In this document: positions 24,092 through 31,786 of the stretch, one piece after another
How positions within the stretch are numbered: the stretch's first letter is position 1
Layout of the letters: every line of letters begins with the position of its first letter
NCBI GenBank assembly: GCA_018057825.1
Contig: JAGPCY010000059.1
Location: 1-38,355, forward strand
Direction of reading: 5' to 3'
DNA length: 38,355 nucleotides
Source: Kofleriaceae bacterium
GTDB taxonomy: Bacteria; Myxococcota_A; Polyangia; Haliangiales; Haliangiaceae
The notes under the pieces: model-generated
The model's input: only the letters and a program-made list of their open reading frames with translations
What the model was told of the DNA's origin: nothing
The model's database searches: none
Position numbers and translations under genes: made by a program

Positions 24092-25813
24092 TCACACCAC
24101 GCCGGTGCGACCGGCCAGGATCTGGGCGTTGGCCAAGCGACGGGCCTCGGCGGCGCCGCGCATCGCCGTCCACAGGACCGGGTTGCCCGCGACGACGTCG
24201 TAGAACTCGCGCGGCGACAGCACCGCGAGCTCACACGGCCCGACCGCGACCACGCTGGCCGAGGCGACGTCGCCCGACAGGAGCGACATCTCGCCGAAGT
24301 ACGCGCCCTCGCCGAGGGCGGCCAGGACGGTGGCGCCGCGGGTGCCCAGATCGCGCACCACCTCGACCGCGCCCAAGACGATCAGGTACAGACCACCGGC
24401 GCGCTCGCCCTGCCGGATGATCGCCGCGCCGGACTCGATCCGTTGCGGCTGAAAGCGGGCCAGGAGCGCCGGCCGCTGATCCGGCGGCACCAGCGCGAAC
24501 AGCGGCGTCGTGAGCAGCAGGTTGGCCAGCAGGCGCTCGCGATAGAAGCCCTCGAGGGCCGGCCCGACCTCAGGGAAGGCCGCCGCCAGCTCGCGCAGGA
24601 GCGCGCGTGGGATCTCGTAGATCTCGGCCTCGGTCACCGCGACCACGGTGGCGTGGCGACGGCGATCGGCGAGCAACGCGAACTCGCCGAACAGCGCGCC
24701 GTCGCCGAGGCGGGCCAGCTCGACCTCGCCGTCGGACGTGTGCTTGCGGACCGCGACCTCGCCGCGGACGACGACGTAGCAGGCGTCGCCGAGGTCGCCT
24801 TCGCGGATCACGACCTCGTCGGGCTCGTAGGGCTTGACCACCGCGCGCTCGGCCAGCACCTGGGCGGCCTCGGGCGGCAGGATCGCGAACACCCCGAGCG
24901 GACCGTCGAGGGGCCCACCCAGCGGATCGAGCTGGGCCAGGGTGTGATCGAAGGAGCGCTCGAAGGTCGGACTCGGGTTGGCGAACTCGCTGGCGCCGCG
25001 CGGCGGCGTGGTCGGCTCGTCGTCGTCGAGGGGCGAGGACAGGCCGCTGCCCTCGCCGCTCTGGTCGAGGGCCTCGAGGTCGAGCAGCTCGAGATCGCGC
25101 GCGGTCAGCTTGGGGCGGCGCCGGGTCACCATCTCGGCCGCGAAGTCGGCCGACGACGGCCGCTCGCCGGGCCCCGGCCGCACGTGGGTGAGCGGGATGA
25201 TCGTGTCGGGCTCGTCGAGGGGCGCCGGCATCTCGACCACGCTGTCGCGGGCCGCGTCGTGGAGCGGCAGCGGCGGTGGCAGCGGGGTGTCGAGGTCGGG
25301 CACGCTGGGCCGCGGCAGCGGCGCCGGGGTCGGCGCCGAGCGCGCAGCCGGCGGCGGCGGCGGGACCCGCTTGACCGTGGCCAGCATCGGGTTGTCCTCG
25401 CGCGCCGGCGCGGTCAACCGGGTGGCGGCCGGCCGCATCGGCGGCTCGATGGTGGTGAGGCGCGGCAGGGCCGGCGGCGGGGCCGGCGGCGGGGGCGCGG
25501 CCTCCGCCGGGACGCTCGGCGGCGCGGTCGGCGGCGGCTGGGTCGTCGAGCCGGCGCGCTCGAGGTGGCGCAAGAGCGAGAAGAGCTGGCCGTCCTCGGG
25601 CGCGACCTCGAGCGCCGATCGGCACACCGCCGCGGCCTGGGTGGCGCGCCCCTGTTCCGCGTAGGCCAGCGCCACCGATCGGTACAGCGCCAGGGCCTCG
25701 ACGTCGCGGCGGGCCTCGCGGTAGCCGGCGGCCAAGGTCAACCGCAGCGCCAGGTTGTCGGGCTCGCGCTGGAGCTGGCGTTCGAGATCGCGGATCGGCC
25801 GTTTCTGGGTCAT
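24092..25813 (-). CDS. TPR and tandem cyclic-nucleotide-binding-domain protein
   Basis: 573 residues. The N-terminus (about 5-90) forms TPR-like helices. Residues about 92-300 are Pro/Asp-rich and disordered. Two cNMP-binding domains follow (about 305-420 and 430-560). The first keeps the phosphate-binding cassette FGEFALLADRRRHAT, with E377 and R386 at the ligand-binding positions. The second reads FGEMSLLSGDVASAS and has alanine (A517) in place of the arginine, so it may not bind cAMP or may bind something else. There is no kinase, HTH or membrane segment, so it probably acts by protein contacts. It lies 46 bases upstream of lapA on the same strand. Confidence 0.88.
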   Translation of the reverse strand: MTQKRPIRDLERQLQREPDNLALRLTLAAGYREARRDVEALALYRSVALAYAEQGRATQAAAVCRSALEVAPEDGQLFSLLRHLERAGSTTQPPPTAPPSVPAEAAPPPPAPPPALPRLTTIEPPMRPAATRLTAPAREDNPMLATVKRVPPPPPAARSAPTPAPLPRPSVPDLDTPLPPPLPLHDAARDSVVEMPAPLDEPDTIIPLTHVRPGPGERPSSADFAAEMVTRRRPKLTARDLELLDLEALDQSGEGSGLSSPLDDDEPTTPPRGASEFANPSPTFERSFDHTLAQLDPLGGPLDGPLGVFAILPPEAAQVLAERAVVKPYEPDEVVIREGDLGDACYVVVRGEVAVRKHTSDGEVELARLGDGALFGEFALLADRRRHATVVAVTEAEIYEIPRALLRELAAAFPEVGPALEGFYRERLLANLLLTTPLFALVPPDQRPALLARFQPQRIESGAAIIRQGERAGGLYLIVLGAVEVVRDLGTRGATVLAALGEGAYFGEMSLLSGDVASASVVAVGPCELAVLSPREFYDVVAGNPVLWTAMRGAAEARRLANAQILAGRTGVV

Positions 25814-25865
25814 AGGGTCGCGAGCCCGCGGGACCCGTCGGTTGTACCGCGTCTCGGACCGGCGA

Positions 25866-26516
25866 TCACGACGGCGACAGCGTGACCGTGCTCTGGAACG
25901 TCATGCCGGCGGCGGTGGTCGGGAGCTTCCAGGTCTTGGACACCCCCTGCATGCAGCTATCGAAGGCGCTGCCCAGGGAGTCGGGGCGGAAGCTGGCGCG
26001 CCCGACCGTGCCGTCGCCGCCGTAGCGCGCTGAGACCTGCAGCGAGATCGTGCGGGCCTGGAGCGAGCTGTTCTTCTTGAGCGCCTGCTCGTAGCACTTC
26101 TGGATGCTGCCGCGCGACCGGCGGACCGCGTCGATGAACTTCTGCGACAGCTCGGCCGCGACCTTGTCGTCGACCGGCGGCGCGCCACCGCCACTGAGCG
26201 GCTTGGACTTCACCACCAGGCTCTCGCCCTCGATCGTGAAGACGTACTCGTTGCCGCCCGAGGCGTCCATCTTCAGGCGCGCGATCTCGGCCTGGTAGTC
26301 GGCGAGCAGCTTGTCCTTCTCGGCCGCCTTGTCGGTGCACGCGGTCAGCTTGGCCGCGGTCTCCGGGTTGTCCTTGACGGTGGTGCCGCCCTTACATCCG
26401 GCGACCAGCCCGGCGGCGGCGACCAGCCCGCCCAGAGCGGCGGCCAGCCCGACGGCGGAGGCCATCCCGACGTCAGAGGAAGGACCAAGCGAGCTACGGG
26501 ACTTTGACTTCTTCAC
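25866..26516 (-). CDS. Lipoprotein with AgmX/PglI-type C-terminal domain
   Basis: 216 residues. The basic n-region KKSKSR, hydrophobic stretch and lipobox LVAGC (C41) give a lipoprotein signal. Residues about 60-80 look coiled-coil (TDKAAEKDKLLADYQAEIARL). The C-terminal 85 residues fit the myxobacterial AgmX/PglI-type, TonB-C-like domain: SIQKCYEQALKKN, ISLQVSARYGGDGTV, then a C and W near TWKLP. These domains occur in gliding and envelope proteins. The GTG at 26516 has GAGG six bases upstream and overlaps the ferredoxin gene by 23 bases. An ATG at 26465 would remove the basic n-region and is less likely. Confidence 0.8.
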   Translation of the reverse strand: MKKSKSRSSLGPSSDVGMASAVGLAAALGGLVAAAGLVAGCKGGTTVKDNPETAAKLTACTDKAAEKDKLLADYQAEIARLKMDASGGNEYVFTIEGESLVVKSKPLSGGGAPPVDDKVAAELSQKFIDAVRRSRGSIQKCYEQALKKNSSLQARTISLQVSARYGGDGTVGRASFRPDSLGSAFDSCMQGVSKTWKLPTTAAGMTFQSTVTLSPS

Positions 26517-27000
26517 GGACGACCTCGGGGACGGTGGGATCGGGCCGCGGCGATGACGGGCGCGGCTCCGTCGGGCGGAGCGGGACGGTCTCGATCAGGT
26601 GGCGGACCACGGCGCCGCCGACGACGTGCCCGGCGACGAGCTCGGCGGCGTGGGCCGGGGTGACGCGATTGTACAGCGCGGTCGCCTGGCGCGCGGCGCC
26701 GCCGAGCCGCGGCGGGAGATCGGCCAGCCCGACCCGCGGTGGCGGCGCGCCGGTGATCTCGCGGACCAGGACGTTGGGGCCCTGGGAGCAGCGGCCGAAG
26801 CAGCACTGCCAGTCGAACTCGCAGCGGTCGCTGACCCCGGCCGCGTGGACCGCGTCGACCAGGGCGGCGTGGACCACCGCCGAGCCGCGGCGGTCGCCGC
26901 AGTCCGGGCCGCGACACACGACGATCCGGAAGCGACGCACCGTCACGTCGAGAGCGTGACCGGTCGCTCGGACGGTGTCAACCGCACCGCCGACGGTCAC
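26494..27000 (-). CDS. Thioredoxin-like [2Fe-2S] ferredoxin (NuoE-like)
   Basis: 168 residues. The core (VRRFRIVVCRGPDCG ... CCFGRCSQGPNVLV) has the cysteine pattern of thioredoxin-fold ferredoxins: C29 and C34 after the first strand, then C67-x3-C71 followed by G-P-N-V-L-V. C60 and C66 are extra. It should carry one [2Fe-2S] cluster in the cytosol. A helical segment (PPRLGGAARQATALYNRV) and a Pro-rich tail of about 30 residues follow. The GTG at 27000 overlaps the upstream stop by GTGA. A second GTG at 26946 would give the family's usual start next to the first strand. A cytosolic ferredoxin among envelope protein genes is unexpected, and its partner is unknown. Confidence 0.82.
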   Translation of the reverse strand: MTVGGAVDTVRATGHALDVTVRRFRIVVCRGPDCGDRRGSAVVHAALVDAVHAAGVSDRCEFDWQCCFGRCSQGPNVLVREITGAPPPRVGLADLPPRLGGAARQATALYNRVTPAHAAELVAGHVVGGAVVRHLIETVPLRPTEPRPSSPRPDPTVPEVVREEVKVP

Positions 27001-28808
27001 TTCGCGGTGAGCGCGGCCTGGGCCAGCGCCGCGATCGCGGGCGTGGTGCGCACGTCGACCGCGATCATCCGGACCGTCTCGCGATCCTGCTCGCTGCCGG
27101 CGGCCAGCGCCGCCAGCATCGCGGTCACCAGGTCGGTCTCGGCGGCGAAGCCGGGATCGGCGCGGTACGCCATCAGCTCGCGGGCCAGGATCGGGCGCTC
27201 GCGCCCGGCGCCGATCGCGATGAGCGCCCGCACCAGCTCGAGGCGCGCCGGCGCGCCGTGGACCGGATCGAAGGCCTGCGCCTCGAGGACCGCCAGGGCC
27301 TTGGCCTGATCGTCAGCCGACAGCGCGGTCCCGGCCAGGGCGGCCAGCGCCCGGGCCACCTCGACGATGCCGACCGGCTGGGTCCCGGCGACGAAGTCGG
27401 CCTTGACCGACAAGGTCTCGAGCATCGCCGGCAGGCCGAGCGGATCGCGCCGCTTGATCAGCAGGTCGGTGACCACGTCGTGGAGCGCGGTCGGGGTGCG
27501 CGGGTCGACGATCAGCGCGATCAGATCGCGGCTGACCTCGGCGCCCTCGAGCTTGGCCATCGACGCCACCGCGTAGGCCTTGATCGGCTCGAACCGAGCG
27601 TCGCGATCGCGGGCGATGGTGGCGAGGGCGGTCACCGTCGACGGCGTGGTGGTCGACGGCGGCGGCGTCCAGCCGTCGCAGTCGATCGTCGCGCCCAGGA
27701 CCGGGCCGCCGACCTCGAGCTTGCCCGATGCCCGGACCGCGCCGGTCTGGGGATCGAGGGCGACCACGGTGCCGTCGGCGGCCACGCCGACGATCGCGGC
27801 GCCGGCGTGGTCGCTGGCGACCAGCTCGACCCGCGGGTGGCTGTAGGCCCAGCGCAGCTCGCCGGTCGTGGTCAGCCCGAAGACGAAGCGGAAGAAGTGG
27901 ACGGCGATCAGCTCGCCGTCGAAGCGCCAGCCCTCGCCGGTCGGGGCCGCGCGCCACAAGACGCGCCGGCGGTCGAAGGCGCTGTACGACGCCTGGATCG
28001 GATCGAAGTGATCGCGGCCGAAGGTCGCGCTGGCCAGCGCCGGCGGCAGGGTCACGGTGCCGTAGGTCGAGCCGGCCCGGCTGCCGGTGGCGGCCCGCTC
28101 GTCGAGGCGCGTCGCGCCGGTCATCGCGCCGAAGAACGCGGCCTCGCCGGTGACCCGGAGCATGCTGATCTCGTCGTCGAGACCGCGGATGCGGGTGAGC
28201 TGGGCGCCGGTCTTGGCGTCGAGGAGCGTCAGCCACTGCTTGAGAAACGGCGCCAAGACCAGCCCGCGGTGCGCGGCCGGCGCGCCCAGGGCGCCGGGCC
28301 AGTTGTTCTGCCACAGCGCGCCGCCGTCGAGGTTGTAGGCCGCCAGGGTCCACACCGGCTTGCCCTTGGCCTCGCCCTGGGTGACGACCAGGACCCGCTC
28401 GCCGTCGGTGGTGGCGCCGACCAGCTCGCCGACCACCGGGATCTGGGCCCGGACCCCGCCGTCGGCGACCCGGCGGATCGCGAGGGCGGCGCCCTCGCGG
28501 GTCACCAGCACCTCGCCACCGACCGAGACCCGCGAGCTGACGTCGGCGTCGACCGACCACAGCGGCGCGCCGGCGCCGAGATCGTAGGCGACCAGCTTCT
28601 TGGGCGTGCCGCCGACCACCGCGAAGACCAGCGGCTTGCCCAGGCGGTTGGCCGGCGCCGCGGCGGTGGCCTCGGTGCGGGTGGCCAGGGCGGCGGCCAG
28701 GCGCGTCGGGTTGTTGTCGTCCGACGACAGCCCGTGGACGATCGTGGGGCCACAAGCGCCGCACAGGGCGACGCCGACCAGGAGCGCGAACCAGCGGATG
28801 GTGGACAC
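26997..28808 (-). CDS. Lipoprotein with PQQ-like propeller and HEAT-like C-terminus
   Basis: 603 residues. The leader (WFALLVGVALCGAC, C19) suggests lipidation. Residues about 55-385 contain PQQ/BamB-like blades (LVAYDLGAGAPLWSVDAD, TLAAYNLDGGALW, VVALDPQTGAVRASG), each ending in a W or A-S-G strand. From about 390 on the sequence turns helical with HEAT-like repeats (PIKAYAVASMAKLEGAEVS, TALHDVVTDLLIKRRDP). The fusion resembles the preceding HEAT-only gene, suggesting a common partner or assembly (inference). The GTG start shares one base with that gene's stop (TAGTG) and its own stop overlaps the ferredoxin GTG (GTGA). No catalytic residues are evident. Confidence 0.78.
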   Translation of the reverse strand: MSTIRWFALLVGVALCGACGPTIVHGLSSDDNNPTRLAAALATRTEATAAAPANRLGKPLVFAVVGGTPKKLVAYDLGAGAPLWSVDADVSSRVSVGGEVLVTREGAALAIRRVADGGVRAQIPVVGELVGATTDGERVLVVTQGEAKGKPVWTLAAYNLDGGALWQNNWPGALGAPAAHRGLVLAPFLKQWLTLLDAKTGAQLTRIRGLDDEISMLRVTGEAAFFGAMTGATRLDERAATGSRAGSTYGTVTLPPALASATFGRDHFDPIQASYSAFDRRRVLWRAAPTGEGWRFDGELIAVHFFRFVFGLTTTGELRWAYSHPRVELVASDHAGAAIVGVAADGTVVALDPQTGAVRASGKLEVGGPVLGATIDCDGWTPPPSTTTPSTVTALATIARDRDARFEPIKAYAVASMAKLEGAEVSRDLIALIVDPRTPTALHDVVTDLLIKRRDPLGLPAMLETLSVKADFVAGTQPVGIVEVARALAALAGTALSADDQAKALAVLEAQAFDPVHGAPARLELVRALIAIGAGRERPILARELMAYRADPGFAAETDLVTAMLAALAAGSEQDRETVRMIAVDVRTTPAIAALAQAALTAK

Positions 28809-29611
28809 TAGCGATCTCCTGCTTGGCGAGCGGTCAAGACCGCCTCGGCCTCGCGCCGCGACTGCCGCGGCGGGTTGGCCGGCGTGGCCTTGACGTAGGC
28901 CTCGAGCGCGTCGAGGGCCTCGACGCCGGACAGCTTCGACAACATGCGGACCAGGTCGACCCGGGCCGGCTCGGGACCAAAGCTCGGCTTGGCGAGCATG
29001 CCGCCGAGGGCGAGCGCGACCGCCTGATCGGGCGCGCCCCCGAAGTGCTCGGCGACGCTGCGGAACAACAGCTCGTCGCCGAGCTTGCCCAGGGCCCGGG
29101 CCGCCGGGACCTCGCCCTTGTCGAGCAAGACCAAGAGCGCCGGCACGGTCGCGGTCAGCCCGCGATCGCCAGCGGCGTCGGCGGCGACCGCGCGGACCTG
29201 CGCGTCGAACGAGGTCAATCCACCGGCGATCGCGGCGACGTCGCCCGACAGGCCGATGTAGAGCTTCACGGCGGCCGCCCGCACCGCCGGGTTGCGGTGG
29301 CGCTGGTAGATCGGCACCACCTCGAGGGCGTCCTTGGCCCCGGCCGCGCCCAGGGCGGTCAGGCCGGCGATCGCGACGTCGGGGTGGACCCCGGTGGCGA
29401 GCGCGTCGAGGAGCGCCTCGCGCGGGGCCGCCTCCTTGGCAGCGCCTAGCGCGGTCGCCGCAGCGACCGCGGCGGCGACGTCACCACCCCCGACCGCGGC
29501 GGTGGCCTTGGCGACGTCGAGCTTGCCGGGCCGCGGCCGCGGCTGGGCCAGCGCGGAGCTGGTGAGGACGGCGACCGCGAGGCCGCCGAGGACGAGATGG
29601 TGTGGGCGCAT
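28808..29611 (-). CDS. Exported HEAT-repeat protein
   Basis: 267 residues. The ATG at 29611 is chosen because a signal peptide (about 1-23, ending SSALAQ) begins there and GGGGG lies five bases upstream; the frame is open a further 20 residues. The mature part is a string of about 30-residue helical pairs (AVAAATALGAAKEAAPREALLDAL, HRNPAVRAAAVKLY, AQVRAVAADAAGDRG), the pattern of HEAT/PBS-lyase-like repeats that bind proteins. It is the first gene of a coupled set with the propeller lipoprotein, ferredoxin and AgmX-type lipoprotein. Function not known. Confidence 0.78.
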   Translation of the reverse strand: MRPHHLVLGGLAVAVLTSSALAQPRPRPGKLDVAKATAAVGGGDVAAAVAAATALGAAKEAAPREALLDALATGVHPDVAIAGLTALGAAGAKDALEVVPIYQRHRNPAVRAAAVKLYIGLSGDVAAIAGGLTSFDAQVRAVAADAAGDRGLTATVPALLVLLDKGEVPAARALGKLGDELLFRSVAEHFGGAPDQAVALALGGMLAKPSFGPEPARVDLVRMLSKLSGVEALDALEAYVKATPANPPRQSRREAEAVLTARQAGDR

Positions 29612-29692
29612 GGATCCCCCGGCCGAGTGGCCGCGTGCGCCGGAGCGTAGCCACCGGCCGGCCGAGATCAAGCCGCCGACCGGGGAATCGCG

Positions 29693-30241
29693 CTACTCGT
29701 CGTCCTCGGTGCGCTTGGTGTCCTCGTCGGTGAAGTCGACCTTGCCGCTCAGGCGCTCCTCCTCGCCGAGGATCTTGAACTTGCCCGACGCCACCGGCCG
29801 GCCGCTGACCTCGATCACCATGAGCAGGTGCTTGTTGACGCCGACGTGCTTGCGCTCGAGGGTGAAGTGCGAAAGCAGGGCCTTCTGGCCGCGCTGATCG
29901 ACGAACTGCTCGAAGCTAGCCAGGAGCACCTTCTGGCGCTGGCCGACATCGTAGAGCTTGACCGCGACCTCGATGTCGGTGAGGCCCTTCTTGAAGAAGG
30001 CGGCGAAGTAGATCTTCCAGGTCTGCTTGGCCTTGTCCTCGAAGAAGTTGACCTTGCTCTGCTTCTTGAGCGTGGCGACGTAGGCCGCCGGGCTCTTGGC
30101 GTACGACGGGTACTTCTTGTCGCTGGTGAGGATCTTCCCCGCGAAGACCTTCTCCGGGCCTCCGCCGGCCTGGGCCGACGCGCCGAGGAACGACAGAGCC
30201 AAGCTGAGCATGGCGACGAGCGGCAGGAACGTACGGCGCAT
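29693..30241 (-). CDS. Small exported protein of unknown function
   Basis: 182 residues. A clear signal peptide (MRRTFLPLVAMLSLALSFLGASAQA) fixes the ATG at 30241, with GAGGAG about five bases upstream. The mature protein is lysine-rich at first (LTSDKKYPSYAKSPAAYVATLKKQ), then alternates strands (KIYFAAFFKKGLTDIEVAVKLYDV, KALLSHFTLERKHVGVNKHLLMVIEV) in a beta-sandwich-like pattern, and ends in an acidic tail. I cannot place it in a named family. It is separated by about 80-95 bases from both neighbours, so it may have its own promoter. Confidence 0.75.
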   Translation of the reverse strand: MRRTFLPLVAMLSLALSFLGASAQAGGGPEKVFAGKILTSDKKYPSYAKSPAAYVATLKKQSKVNFFEDKAKQTWKIYFAAFFKKGLTDIEVAVKLYDVGQRQKVLLASFEQFVDQRGQKALLSHFTLERKHVGVNKHLLMVIEVSGRPVASGKFKILGEEERLSGKVDFTDEDTKRTEDDE

Positions 30242-30335
30242 GGGACTCCTCGGGCAGGGGCCGCGGGCGGGCGGCCGAGTTGGGACGGATGCTACCCGCA
30301 ATTGTTCATCCGCGACCAGCACCAAGCGACCGCGC

Positions 30336-31220
30336 TCACCCGACCAGGAGCGCGTCGAGGGCCGCGGCCGCCTCGGCGCTGAGCCCGGGGCGCGCCAGCG
30401 CCAGCGTGCGTCGGCCCAGCACGCGGTAGAGCGCCGCCAGCTCGGGATCGCCCGCGACCGCGGCCAGGTGCCGGGCCACGGTGCCGGCGTCGCCGCGCCG
30501 GATCGGTCCAGTCAGCCCGTCGGCCAGGCCACGGCTGGCGGCGTTGGCGATCGCGCCCTGGGCCAGCGGGGCCAGGGCCGCCAGCGCGGCGTCGCGATCG
30601 AGCCCGGCGGCGGCCAGCGTCGCCACCGCCGCGTCGAGGACCGCGACCGCGAAGTTCGACGCGATCGCGGCCGCCGCGTGGTACGGCGCCATGGTCGCCG
30701 CGTCGAGCGACAGGGCGGTGCCGCCCAGGCTGCGGACCAGGGCGTCGGCGGCCGCGCGCCCGCGGCCGTCGCCCTCGACGCCGAAGACCGTGCCCTTCCA
30801 GCCGCCGCGCTGCCGGGCCAGCTCGGCGCCGGTCGGGATCGCGCGCAGCGGATGCAGCGTGCCCAGCCCGCCGACCTTGCCCGCCACCGCCGCGAAGGCG
30901 TCGGCGGCCGCGGTGGCGCCAGCGCAGTGGACCAGGACGTGGCGCTCGCCGACCAGGCCGGTCGCGCACAGCCGAGCCGCGACCTCGCCGATCGCGTCGT
31001 CCTTGACGGCGACGATCACCACCTCGGCCTCGAGGAGCAGGTCGGGCGGCGCCGGCGAGAACCCGGCGACGCCCGCCGCGGCCGCCGCGGCGCGAGACGC
31101 CTCGGGGCGGCGGGCCCACAGGCCGAGGACCGGGACGCCGGCCTGGCGCAGGCCGCCGGCCAGCGCGGTCGCGACCGCGCCGGCACCGACGATGAACGTG
31201 TTGGGAGCGCGGGCCGTCAT
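30336..31220 (-). CDS. Rossmann-fold DUF2520-type oxidoreductase-like protein
   Basis: 294 residues. The N-terminal dinucleotide-binding loop is IVGAGAVATALAGGL (about 9-23), followed by the ARRPEASRAA segment expected at the second strand of NADP-binding Rossmann folds. The pattern VHCAGA ... GTLHPLRAIPTG and a helical C-terminal domain (YHAAAAIASNFAVAVLDAA) match the DUF2520/Rossmann-like pair (PF10727/PF10728). The substrate is unknown; relatives resemble pyrroline-5-carboxylate reductase and ketopantoate reductase. The ATG at 31220 overlaps the nadD stop by ATGA, so the product is coupled to NAD synthesis at the expression level. Confidence 0.85.
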   Translation of the reverse strand: MTARAPNTFIVGAGAVATALAGGLRQAGVPVLGLWARRPEASRAAAAAAGVAGFSPAPPDLLLEAEVVIVAVKDDAIGEVAARLCATGLVGERHVLVHCAGATAAADAFAAVAGKVGGLGTLHPLRAIPTGAELARQRGGWKGTVFGVEGDGRGRAAADALVRSLGGTALSLDAATMAPYHAAAAIASNFAVAVLDAAVATLAAAGLDRDAALAALAPLAQGAIANAASRGLADGLTGPIRRGDAGTVARHLAAVAGDPELAALYRVLGRRTLALARPGLSAEAAAALDALLVG

Positions 31221-31786
31221 CGGTACAGTCCTCGCTCGTCGATATAGCGAAAAACCGCGGCCGGCAACAGGTCGGCGACCTCCTGTCGCGCGGCCAACCG
31301 GCGCCGGACCTCGGTCGATGACACGATCGGCATGGCCAGCTCGGTCACGGTCGCGCCCGGTGGCGGCGTCACCCCGCCCCGCCCGACCACGATCGGCGGC
31401 GCCCGCCGACACACCTCGTCCCAGCCCAACCAGGCCGTGGTCTCGCCGAGGATGTCGGCGCCGATCACCAGCCGGAACTGGAGCTCGGGCCGGGTCACCG
31501 CGAGATGCTCGAGTGTGTACAAGGTCCGGCTCTCGCCGCCCCGGGCCCGCGCGACCTCCTCCTCGACGCGCGACACCGAGGCCCGCGGCCCGAGCGCCGT
31601 CGCCAGCCGCTCGCTCATCGCGACGCGATCGTCGTAGCTCGCCAGGTCCTTGCCGAAGGCGTGGCGGTAGGTCGGCACCAGCCACAGCGCGTCGATCGCG
31701 GTGGTCTCGAGGACGTAGAGCCCGAGCAGGGCGTGGGCGACGTGGGGCGGGTTGAAGCTGCCGCCGAAGAGGCCCACCACCGTCAC
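31217..31786 (-). CDS. nadD: Nicotinate-nucleotide adenylyltransferase
   Basis: 189 residues, the usual length. It transfers AMP from ATP to nicotinate mononucleotide to form deamido-NAD in the cytosol. The signature GGSFNPPHVAH (8-18) holds the T/H-x-G-H-like nucleotidyl-transfer histidines H15 and H18. LVPTYRHAFGKD, the IGADILGETTAW loop and the C-terminal SSTEVRRRL (ATP-binding SxxR-type motif) complete the family pattern. The GTG start overlaps the upstream NamZ-like gene by GTGA, and its stop overlaps the next gene by ATGA. Sequence support is strong. Confidence 0.93.
   Translation of the reverse strand: MTVVGLFGGSFNPPHVAHALLGLYVLETTAIDALWLVPTYRHAFGKDLASYDDRVAMSERLATALGPRASVSRVEEEVARARGGESRTLYTLEHLAVTRPELQFRLVIGADILGETTAWLGWDEVCRRAPPIVVGRGGVTPPPGATVTELAMPIVSSTEVRRRLAARQEVADLLPAAVFRYIDERGLYR

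Noticed and set aside
25814-25865. Promoter in the gap between the AgmX-type lipoprotein and the cNMP-binding protein genes
   Set aside because: The 52-base gap is GC-rich and no convincing -35/-10 pair or operator was found, so none is reported.
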